From the NCBI GenBank assembly GCA_015767355.1, contig JADWMH010000035.1, forward strand, positions 1-13,026: a DNA stretch of 13,026 nt, read 5' to 3'. Positions 1 to 6,991 of the stretch are shown here, piece by piece; position 1 is the stretch's first letter, and each line of letters opens with the position of its first letter. Below the pieces are notes generated by a model, which saw only the letters and a program-made list of their open reading frames with translations, was not told the origin of the DNA and ran no database searches. The position numbers were made by a program, and so were the translations under genes. The DNA comes from Gammaproteobacteria bacterium. GTDB taxonomy: Bacteria > Pseudomonadota > Gammaproteobacteria > Chromatiales > Chromatiaceae.

Positions 1-27
1 GCGGAAGCTTCGCAAGCTCAGCAGCAT
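1..27 (-). CDS. Possible 5' end of an ORF downstream of menE (partial)
   Basis: An ATG at position 27 on the minus strand opens nine codons (M-L-L-S-L-R-S-F-R) that run off the window edge. It lies 7 nt beyond the menE stop codon, on the same strand, as expected for the next gene of an operon. In menaquinone operons menE is often next to menC (o-succinylbenzoate synthase), so menC is a reasonable guess from context only. The ribosome binding site is poor (an AGG touching the ATG). Nine residues cannot identify a protein. Confidence 0.25.
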
Positions 28-34
28 CCTATGA

Positions 35-1465
35 TCAGGGATTGATAATTCTGTGCAATGCTAACCGATCGATCTTGTGCATGGCGTTGCGCGGCAGAAC
101 AGTCGTCTTGATGAATCTGCGTGGACGCCATGCGCCGTGCAGATGCTGTATGCACCAACTCTGCAGCAGCTGCTCTGTCACAGCACCGGCATAGACTGCA
201 ACCACGATGTCACCCCACACAGGGTCAGGTTCGCCGATGACTGCGACCTCAGTGATGCCCGGGTGTTCCAGCAGTTGAGATTCGATCCGGGCGGGATGAA
301 TATTTTCTCCACCACTGATCAATGTCCTATCACTGCGCCCGCAGATGATCAGGTTGCCATCACCATCGATAGCGCCAAGGTCACCAGTTTCAAACCATGC
401 GCCAGCAGGGTGTGGTGCGGATTGTCCATCTGCCTGCAGATAGCCCGTCATGACACCATCCCCGCGAATGCGAATCACGCCGCTGTCAGCATCGATGGCA
501 ATCTCCGTATGATCCAGCTGCTTGCCGACCAGACCCGGTTGCCATTGGGTAGAAGGCGGGTAGAGTGTTGCAATCTGCGAGCAGTTCTCCGTCATGCCAT
601 AAGTTGGAACCAGCGGCCAGCCGGCAGCCGTTGCTCTCGCATATAACTGAGGTGACAGTGAGGCGCCTCCGATCAGAACCACTCGCAGAGATTTTGGGGG
701 AGTGAAATCTGGAACCTGTTCCAGCAGTCTTGCCAGCATTGCAGGAACCAGTGAAAGATGGGTTACAGCATATCGATGCAGATCATCGCAGATCTGCTGC
801 GCATCAAAACGATCATGCAGCAGCAGGGTTGCAGCAGCCTCGACACAGCGAAACGGGATCGACAGCCCGCCGATATGATAGAGCGGCAGGCAGCAGAGCC
901 AGGTGTCACTGTTGCCAGCCGGTAACCTCCGGCGGGATGCCCTGATGCTCGCCATGATATTGGAACCGCTGAGTTTAACGACTTTCGGCTGTGTATCACT
1001 GCCGCTGGTCGTCATATAGAGATGTGCTTCATCCATTGAGAGCGGCGTCTGTTTGCCTGATGTCAGCTGACGGTTTTCAAGCCAATGTGACAGCTCATGC
1101 GGCAAGATTCTGCAGAGATTCTCAATAGATGACAGAACGCCTCTGTCGGCTATCAGATGCGTGGCTGAGGTCGAATCGATCAAGCGTTCAAGAATTTGGC
1201 GTGGAAGAGTGGGGTTGAGCGGCAGCACGCCACAACCAATTTGCGGTGCCGCCAATACAGTCAGCAGTGTCAACAGGGGTTGCGGAAAAATGGCCAGCCT
1301 GCCGCCGGGCTCAACTCCGGATTTCTGCAGTGCTCCGGCGACCGATGAAACCATACGGGATAAATCAGTATAATCATACTGACGTCCCTGGTGGATCATC
1401 GCCCTGTGTTGCGGCCGTGAAACTGTCGTCTGTGTGAGCAGTTGAGCTGGTGTGGTTGAAGTCAT
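35..1465 (-). CDS. menE: o-succinylbenzoate--CoA ligase (MenE-like acyl-CoA synthetase)
   Basis: Adenylate-forming (ANL superfamily) enzyme. MenE activates o-succinylbenzoate with ATP and CoA in menaquinone synthesis. The 476-aa product has the family motifs in order: a Ser/Thr-rich ATP loop at 152-161 (TTSGSDTQPK), YGMTE at 289-293, TGDLG at 360-364, the hinge region CGRSDRTLISGGENIHP at 375-391, and a C-terminal PRNAMHKIDR holding the catalytic Lys (K464). The length suits MenE (roughly 450-490 aa). The frame stays open upstream to a TTG at 1558, but conserved similarity starts near the ATG at 1465, which I prefer. That ATG has AGGGA only 1-2 nt away, so the start is uncertain. The ATP loop is unusual: the common TSGSTGxPK reads TSGSDTQPK here. 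Another small-acid ligase of the family is possible, but the short length and compact C-terminus favour MenE. It is divergent from the genes at 1578 onward. Confidence 0.82.
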   Translation of the reverse strand: MTSTTPAQLLTQTTVSRPQHRAMIHQGRQYDYTDLSRMVSSVAGALQKSGVEPGGRLAIFPQPLLTLLTVLAAPQIGCGVLPLNPTLPRQILERLIDSTSATHLIADRGVLSSIENLCRILPHELSHWLENRQLTSGKQTPLSMDEAHLYMTTSGSDTQPKVVKLSGSNIMASIRASRRRLPAGNSDTWLCCLPLYHIGGLSIPFRCVEAAATLLLHDRFDAQQICDDLHRYAVTHLSLVPAMLARLLEQVPDFTPPKSLRVVLIGGASLSPQLYARATAAGWPLVPTYGMTENCSQIATLYPPSTQWQPGLVGKQLDHTEIAIDADSGVIRIRGDGVMTGYLQADGQSAPHPAGAWFETGDLGAIDGDGNLIICGRSDRTLISGGENIHPARIESQLLEHPGITEVAVIGEPDPVWGDIVVAVYAGAVTEQLLQSWCIQHLHGAWRPRRFIKTTVLPRNAMHKIDRLALHRIINP

Positions 1466-1577
1466 TTCCCTGTTGAAAGATATGAAACCTGTGGGAGAAT
1501 GAAGGCATTCTACTCCTCCCTGCCAATCACAGGGAGAGACTTCAAACAGTCTGTTCAAATTCCAGGAGAATCAATAT

Positions 1578-1733
1578 GTGCCTTGTCATCTATCTTGCAT
1601 TGATCGGACTGTTGCTGAAATCTGGCCGGTGTTCTTGCTGGGTATGGTGGTTTCCAGCGCGGTTACTTTCTTTGTGCTGCAGAAGAGAGGTGGACGACAA
1701 GCCGTAACTCCCCCACGATCCACAAGCGAATGA
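1578..1733 (+). CDS. Small single-pass membrane protein, unknown function
   Basis: A 51-codon ORF with a GTG start. A good ribosome binding site (AGGAGA at 1564-1569) lies 8 nt upstream. The product has a short N-terminus with two Cys (MPCHLSCIDRTVAEIW), one hydrophobic helix at about residues 17-34 (PVFLLGMVVSSAVTFFVL), then a basic stretch (QKRGGRQ) and a polar tail ending in E. This positive-inside pattern suggests N-out/C-in topology. An overlapping frame starts at ATG 1576 with the same site, but encodes a Cys/Trp-rich peptide without convincing protein character, so the GTG frame is preferred. It lies 143 bp upstream of the SOR-like gene and may be transcribed with it. I recognise no family. 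The case rests on the binding site, the hydrophobic helix and the position. Confidence 0.5.
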   Translation: MPCHLSCIDRTVAEIWPVFLLGMVVSSAVTFFVLQKRGGRQAVTPPRSTSE

Positions 1734-1796
1734 AGAGCAATCTGTTGTTGAATAGTTGCCGGGTTTTTTGTAACGTTTAAGAGTCTCATCAAGACA

Positions 1797-1820
1797 ATCC
1801 GACCATTGCGATGGTTGGAT
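1797..1820 (+). promoter_or_regulatory. Hairpin in the leader of the SOR-like gene
   Basis: Arms ATCCGACCAT and ATGGTTGGAT flank a TGCG loop. As RNA all ten positions pair, one as a G-U wobble. It has no following T-tract, so it is not a standard terminator. It lies 57 nt before the ATG at 1877 and could be an operator or an RNA leader structure. The function is inferred. Confidence 0.45.
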
Positions 1821-1836
1821 AACAATAATGAAACAT

Positions 1837-1852
1837 GCAGGTGTTCTCCTGC
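1837..1852 (+). promoter_or_regulatory. Short GC hairpin in the same leader
   Basis: Arms GCAGG and CCTGC flank the 6-nt loop TGTTCT, 24 nt before the ATG at 1877 and just upstream of its ribosome binding site (GAGGAA). Five base pairs can arise by chance. It is listed because it follows the stronger hairpin at 1797-1820. Confidence 0.25.
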
Positions 1853-1876
1853 CTACTTACAAATGAGGAATGAACC

Positions 1877-2284
1877 ATGTCAAACAGAAGAGATTTTTTA
1901 AAGGCTTCGCTGGCCGTTGCGGCTGGCGCGTCTGCCGGTGGCATCAGCATAGCATCGGCTGACAGCGGTGCGCTGCCAAAGGGAGTAATCTACACAAAGG
2001 AAAATCCGGGTAAATGGGCCAAGAAGGTCAAGAGTCATCTGCCGGTTGTCACTGTTGATGGCGGCAGGGTGACAGTTGAAACCAAACACGGCATGAGCGA
2101 GAAGCATTTTATTGTGCGTCACACCATTGTTGCCGCAGATGGCGAGGTGCTGGGTGAGAAAACCTTCTATCCGAGTGACGAGGATGCAAAATCTGTGTTT
2201 GAACTGCCTGCGGGCAAAACGGCACTCTATGCCACCAGTTTTTGCAACAAGCATGATATGTGGGTCGCAATGATCCCCGCCTGA
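1877..2284 (+). CDS. Tat-exported superoxide-reductase-like (SORL / desulfoferrodoxin-family) protein
   Basis: A 135-aa protein with a twin-arginine signal (N-R-R-D-F-L-K at residues 3-9, then an Ala/Gly-rich hydrophobic stretch to about 28), so the mature domain is probably periplasmic. The rest matches the iron centre II fold of superoxide reductases. By eye against the archaeal neelaredoxin type, the ligands are H54 (SHLPVV), H71 and H77 (HGMSEKHFI), and C123 and H126 (FCNKHDMW), so the four His and the Cys are all present. It has no N-terminal desulforedoxin centre. The Glu and Lys usually just before the first His (E-K-H) appear to be K52 and S53. Family members reduce superoxide to hydrogen peroxide, but some SORL proteins may do something else, and the altered pair makes the activity uncertain. 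GAGGAA precedes the ATG at good spacing. A strong terminator follows, so the gene ends its transcription unit. Confidence 0.82.
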   Translation: MSNRRDFLKASLAVAAGASAGGISIASADSGALPKGVIYTKENPGKWAKKVKSHLPVVTVDGGRVTVETKHGMSEKHFIVRHTIVAADGEVLGEKTFYPSDEDAKSVFELPAGKTALYATSFCNKHDMWVAMIPA

Positions 2285-2311
2285 TCAACGCCACACCTGC
2301 TAACCCGATTG

Positions 2312-2335
2312 AAGAGCGGCCTGGCCGCTCTTTTT
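2312..2335 (+). terminator. Intrinsic terminator after the SOR-like gene
   Basis: A GC-rich stem AAGAGCGGC / GCCGCTCTT with a 3-nt CTG loop runs into a T-tract at 2329-2335, 28 nt after the stop codon of the SOR-like gene. It separates that gene from mtfA. Confidence 0.9.
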
Positions 2336-2354
2336 CTGTAGAGAGGAGATTATT

Positions 2355-3119
2355 ATGCGCTGGCTAAAGCGGCTCTATATCGCCTGGTTGTTGCGTCGAC
2401 ACCAGATACCCGACGCATTATGGAGAGGCGCTGCTGATGATCTCGTTCTCATAGAGCATCTCTCTGCTTCCGACAGGGCGCGACTGCGTAGATTTGCAAC
2501 ACTGTTCCTTTATAAAAAACACTTTAGCGGCGCCCGGGGATTTGATGTGTCGCCTGAAAAAAGCCTCATTATCGCACTGCAAGCTGTATTACCAATCCTG
2601 GAGCTGGGTATGGATGCCTATCTGGGGTGGAGTGAGATCATCGTCTACCCGGGGGCGTTCAGGGTGGTGCGCGAGCAACAGGATGCATCCGGTGTCGTAC
2701 ATTTGCAGGATCGGGCGCTCGCAGGAGAATCCTGGTCACATGGGCCGGTCATACTCTCATGGAGTGAGGTAGAAGAGGATATGCTGAACCCTGTCGCAGG
2801 CCGCAATGTAGTGATTCATGAGTTCGCACATAAACTGGATGCGCTCAATGGACGCACCAACGGCATGCCGCCGCTACATCCCGATATGGAGGTGGGTGAG
2901 TGGAGTGAGATATTGGGCAGCGCCTACAACAGGCTTCAGCAGAGCATAGAAGCCAATGGGAGAGGGGCGATTGATGCTTATGCCGCGACAGCCCCCGCAG
3001 AATTTTTTGCTGTCATCAGCGAATACTTCTTTACTGCGCCGGAGGTTCTCGAGGATGCCTATCCCCGTGTCTATGAGCAGATGAGCCGCTACTATCGACA
3101 GCAGCCGTTGTTGCGATAA
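2355..3119 (+). CDS. mtfA: MtfA family zinc-dependent peptidase
   Basis: A 254-aa zinc metallopeptidase of the MtfA (peptidase M90) family. In E. coli MtfA binds the repressor Mlc (DgsA) and so affects control of glucose PTS genes. It also has aminopeptidase activity. The zinc motif is HEFAH (H155, E156, H159) within VVIHEFAHKLD, with the likely third ligand E216 in PAEFFAVISEYF. Other family traits are the N-terminal basic segment and the central SEIIVYPGAF region. The length is close to E. coli MtfA. The protein is probably cytosolic: the N-terminus (WLKRLYIAWLLRR) is basic-hydrophobic but lacks a cleavable signal. GAGAGGAG sits upstream of the ATG. The preceding terminator makes it the first gene of its unit. 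No mlc or PTS gene is in the window, so the partner here is unknown. Confidence 0.9.
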   Translation: MRWLKRLYIAWLLRRHQIPDALWRGAADDLVLIEHLSASDRARLRRFATLFLYKKHFSGARGFDVSPEKSLIIALQAVLPILELGMDAYLGWSEIIVYPGAFRVVREQQDASGVVHLQDRALAGESWSHGPVILSWSEVEEDMLNPVAGRNVVIHEFAHKLDALNGRTNGMPPLHPDMEVGEWSEILGSAYNRLQQSIEANGRGAIDAYAATAPAEFFAVISEYFFTAPEVLEDAYPRVYEQMSRYYRQQPLLR

Positions 3120-3170
3120 GCGACTCATCGTGTTGCAATATCATGGTGAATCAACTGTGACTTAAATGAA

Positions 3171-4106
3171 ATGATGAATAGAATGTTTGATCGGCGCCGT
3201 TTCATGGGCTGGATGTTTTTGTCTATATGCATTGCGTCCGGCGCTCTTCCTGCAGCCGTGAAGGAGAAGTATACCGTCGAGATGGTGCTGCTTGAGAAGC
3301 CCCCGTTTCAGTACTTTGCTGCTGATGGAGTCGTGCAGGGTAAGAAGCCGCATATCAGGCTCGAGATGAAGGCGGAATCTGCGAACAGGATTATCGATGA
3401 AGAGGCGTGGTTCAGTGATAATGAGCTGCATCTTGGATCGAGCGAGAAAGTTCCGCCTCATGTGGCCGGTGCGATTGACGGGCATAAACTGGTGAGGGCA
3501 ATTCCCGGCAGCGGCTACCTGTCGCTGGTTTACGCGGATGACCAGGATGAGGGGCGTTACCTCTTTTTATGGTCGATGAAGAGCCGACGTTATGAGTACG
3601 GATTTGATTTTGGCAGCTATCTGTATGCTCCCGGGGAGACCGAAATAGATAAGCAGGTCATCACCCAGTCAATCGACTGGGTGATAGTCAAGGGGTCTGT
3701 TCTCTATATCTCCCATAGTCATAAAACCTATGCCAGTTCTTCAAGGGATATGAATGCCTATATCACTGCCATTGATCTGAATAGTCGCAAGCTGTTATGG
3801 AGGTCTGAACCACTGGTTTCCAACGCGGCCAATTTTGATGTTGTCGGCAATACCATTATCAGCGGATATGGTTTTAGTGCAGAGCCTGATTATCTCTACC
3901 TGCTCGACACTTCAAATGGCAGGCAGATTGAGAAGATCGCGCTGCGGACAGGTCCGCAATATATCATCAGCAAGGATGACCTGGTTTTTGTCAGAACCTA
4001 TAATACAGATTATGTTTTCAGGGTGATGCATCCGCTGGCGGTGTCGGAGGAGTCGCCACAAGAGCTGCCAGTGGAGAGCGAGGAAGATTCCCGGCAGCAA
4101 TTCTAA
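3171..4106 (+). CDS. Exported protein with beta-propeller (PQQ/WD-like) repeats, unknown function
   Basis: A 311-aa protein with an N-terminal signal: a basic D-R-R-R-F-M-G at 7-13, a hydrophobic core to about residue 27, and Ala-rich residues suited to cleavage near 28-29. The RRxF pattern could allow Tat export, but the motif is imperfect and Sec is equally possible. The second half has the regular strands of a PQQ-like propeller: AYITAIDLNSRKLLWRSE (about 197-214), then DYLYLLDTSNGRQIEKIALR (about 241-260) and a YVFRV strand. The C-terminus is acidic and Gln/Glu/Ser-rich (about 293-311). It may be a periplasmic scaffold, or a short propeller needing a partner. I cannot assign a function. 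Start codons at 3171, 3174 and 3183 all lack a good ribosome binding site, so the start may shift by up to four codons. It follows mtfA by 51 bp and may be cotranscribed. Confidence 0.75.
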   Translation: MMNRMFDRRRFMGWMFLSICIASGALPAAVKEKYTVEMVLLEKPPFQYFAADGVVQGKKPHIRLEMKAESANRIIDEEAWFSDNELHLGSSEKVPPHVAGAIDGHKLVRAIPGSGYLSLVYADDQDEGRYLFLWSMKSRRYEYGFDFGSYLYAPGETEIDKQVITQSIDWVIVKGSVLYISHSHKTYASSSRDMNAYITAIDLNSRKLLWRSEPLVSNAANFDVVGNTIISGYGFSAEPDYLYLLDTSNGRQIEKIALRTGPQYIISKDDLVFVRTYNTDYVFRVMHPLAVSEESPQELPVESEEDSRQQF

Positions 4107-4143
4107 ATGTAGAGGAATGCTCACCACGAAGGACACGAGTGAA

Positions 4144-4224
4144 TGAGATTGTCACGCTTCGCTCGCAATGACGGGTTAGTTGTCATTGCGAGGAACGAAG
4201 CAATCTCATGGAATTGTGACAATC
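4144..4224. repeat. Dispersed-type palindromic element upstream of pyrG
   Basis: The core is an inverted repeat: GCTCGCAATGAC (4161-4172) faces GTCATTGCGAG around a GGGTTAGTT loop, with outer halves TGAGATTG (4144-4151) and CAATCTCA (4201-4208). A second pair, GATTGTCAC (4147-4155) and GTGACAATC (4216-4224), overlaps the outer stem, so two alternative foldings exist. From memory, very similar GTCATTGCGAGG...GAAGCAATCTC palindromes are dispersed in many bacterial genomes as REP-like elements. The genome copy number cannot be seen here. No T-tract follows on the plus strand. Confidence 0.8.
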
Positions 4225-4328
4225 AACTTATTCACTTTAGTACAGCAATTCTCATTGAGTCGATACCCCTCTATCTGTTACTCTTTTATCCCGTCTGATC
4301 ATCATCTTGCAAGACGGCACGGCATACC

Positions 4329-5956
4329 ATGACAAAATATATTTTTATTACCGGCGGCGTAGTCTCATCCCTTGGAAAAGGCATTGCCGCAGCATCGCTG
4401 GCCGCTTTGCTGGAAGCGCGCGGCCTCAAGGTCAAGATGATGAAGCTTGACCCCTATATCAATGTTGATCCGGGCACTATGAGTCCTTTTCAGCATGGCG
4501 AGGTATTCGTCACCGAAGATGGCGCTGAAACGGATCTCGATCTGGGACACTACGAGCGTTTTGTGCGTGCAAAGACCGGCAAAAACAGCAACTTCACGAC
4601 CGGGCAGATCTACGAGAGTGTGATCCGCAAGGAGCGTCGTGGCGATTATCTGGGCGCCACGGTACAGGTTATCCCCCATATTACAGACGAGATCAAGCAG
4701 GCGATCCTGCTGGGTTCTCAGGGCGCCGACATCTCCATGGTTGAGATTGGCGGAACGGTCGGTGATATCGAGTCACTGCCGTTCATGGAGGCGATTCGTC
4801 AGATGGGCGTCGAACTGGGACGCGAGAGGGCGCTGTTCATGCATTTGACGCTGGTGCCCTATATCGCCACCTCAGGAGAGATCAAAACCAAGCCGACACA
4901 GCACTCGGTCAAAGAGTTGCGCTCGATCGGTATTCAACCGGATATCCTGCTGTGCCGCTCTGACCGTCCTGTTCCTCTGAGTGAACGAAAAAAAATCGCC
5001 CTGTTTACCAATGTGCCGCTGCGAGCGGTTATCTCTGCTGTTGATGCAGATTCGATTTACAGAATTCCACTTCTGCTGCATGCCCAGGATCTGGATGAGA
5101 TCGCAGTTGATCAGTTCGGGCTGGATCTGCCGGTGGCGGATTTGTCAGAGTGGCAGCAGGTTGTCGAAGGTCTCGATCATACAACGCATGAAGTGACCAT
5201 CGCCATGGTTGGCAAGTATGTGCATCTGACAGAGGCCTATAAGTCACTCTCTGAGGCGCTGATCCATGCCGGCATAAAGACCAGCACCAAAATCAATATT
5301 CAGTATGTCGACTCCGAGCAACTCGAGAACGATGGTACGGATAGTCTCAAAACCATGGATGCGATTCTGGTTCCCGGCGGCTTTGGCGAACGTGGTGTCG
5401 AAGGCAAGGTAGCGGCGGCCAACTTCGCACGTATCAACAATATTCCCTATCTCGGCATCTGTCTCGGTATGCAGGTTGCAGTGATCGAATATGCGCGCAA
5501 TGTCGCTGGCATGAGCGATGCCAATAGCTCCGAATTTGATCCGCAGAGTCAACATCCGGTGATTGCACTAATCACCGAGTGGACAACTTCAGAGGGAACC
5601 ACCGAGACGCGTGACCATACCTCGGACCTCGGCGGCAGCATGCGCCTGGGAGGTCAGGAGTGTCAGTTGCTTGAGGGGTCGCTTGCGCGGAAGGTGTTTG
5701 ACAGGGTCTCTGTCGTCGAGCGTCATCGTCACCGCTATGAATTCAATAATGACTATCGCAAGGTGTTGCAGACGAAGGGGCTGCGTATTGGTGGTATCTC
5801 CGTCGACGGTGAGCTGGTCGAAATGATCGAAGTCCCTGATCATCCCTGGTTTCTTGCCTGTCAGTTCCATCCTGAATTTACCTCGACGCCCAGAGACGGC
5901 CATCCGCTGTTTACAGGTTTTGTCAATGCGGCGATTGAGCACAAGGAGAAATTTTC

Positions 5957-5960
<4 letters not shown>
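4329..5960 (+). CDS. pyrG: CTP synthase (glutamine hydrolysing)
   Basis: CTP synthase aminates UTP to CTP using ATP and glutamine, the last step of de novo pyrimidine nucleotide synthesis, in the cytosol. At 543 aa it is full length. The N-terminal synthase domain (about 1-265) opens with KYIFITGGVVSSLGKG, whose SLGKG is the ATP loop, and carries EDGAETDLDLGHYERF. The C-terminal class I glutamine amidotransferase domain has the oxyanion region VPGGFGERG (348-356), the nucleophile C378 in GICLGMQ, and H514/E516 in CQFHPEF. All catalytic residues are present. The ATG at 4329 has only a weak ribosome binding site but matches the conserved N-terminus. The stop codon overlaps the kdsA start (ATGA), suggesting translational coupling. 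The PyrG product CTP is used by KdsB in the KDO pathway and by IspD further downstream. Confidence 0.98.
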
Positions 5961-6790
<830 letters not shown>

Positions 6791-6810
6791 ACAGGAGCGC
6801 CCTGATTTCC

Positions 6811-6836
6811 GGATAGTTTGAACGCATGAACTATCC
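6811..6836. repeat. Inverted repeat after kdsA
   Basis: Arms GGATAGTT and AACTATCC flank a 10-nt loop, starting 21 nt after the kdsA stop. It abuts the larger palindrome at 6837. It has no T-tract, so it would be a weak terminator at best, and it may be part of a composite element with its neighbour. Confidence 0.55.
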
Positions 6837-6904
6837 ATAGGATGTGTTGAGGAACGAAGCGCATCACCCGCGAGTGATGCGCTTCGTTCCTCAACACATC
6901 CTAT
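6837..6904. repeat. Perfect 31-bp-arm palindrome between kdsA and eno
   Basis: Positions 6837-6867 and 6874-6904 are exact reverse complements around the 6-nt loop CCGCGA. I compared the arms base by base and found no mismatch. The arms contain GAGGAACGAAGC, a 12-mer also present in the element at 4144-4224. It resembles dispersed palindromes of the REP/MITE kind common in bacterial genomes, some of which RAYT transposases spread. As RNA it would form a very stable hairpin, and a short T-run (TATTT at 6903-6907) follows, so it could reduce read-through from kdsA into eno. Neither role is shown by the sequence alone. Confidence 0.93.
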
Positions 6905-6991
6905 TTGGGCTCGAACAATGCCAGAAGATATTTAATACTACACAGAAATTCTGTAACTAATTCATATAAATTAAATAGATAGGAAATAAAC
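6905..6991 (+). promoter_or_regulatory. AT-rich probable promoter region of eno
   Basis: This 87-bp stretch is clearly more AT-rich than its surroundings, with runs such as ATATTTAATACT and CATATAAATTAAATAG that could serve as -10 elements. I cannot fix a -35/-10 pair. A 13-bp near-palindrome, ACAGAAATTCTGT (6942-6954), could be a protein-binding site. AGGAAA lies 6-7 nt before the eno ATG. Confidence 0.45.

Noticed and set aside
1466..1558. 31-residue N-terminal extension of MenE from a TTG at 1558
   Set aside because: Non-ATG start with a weak ribosome binding site, and the extension lacks family similarity. It cannot be fully excluded.
1576..1707. ATG-started frame of 43 codons overlapping the small membrane-protein ORF
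   Set aside because: It uses the same ribosome binding site but encodes a Cys/Trp-rich peptide without protein-like pattern; the GTG frame at 1578 is more convincing.
4121..4140. CACCACGAAGGACACGAG stretch resembling another dispersed repeat half
   Set aside because: Only one half is visible and no partner arm is nearby, so it is not listed as a separate repeat.
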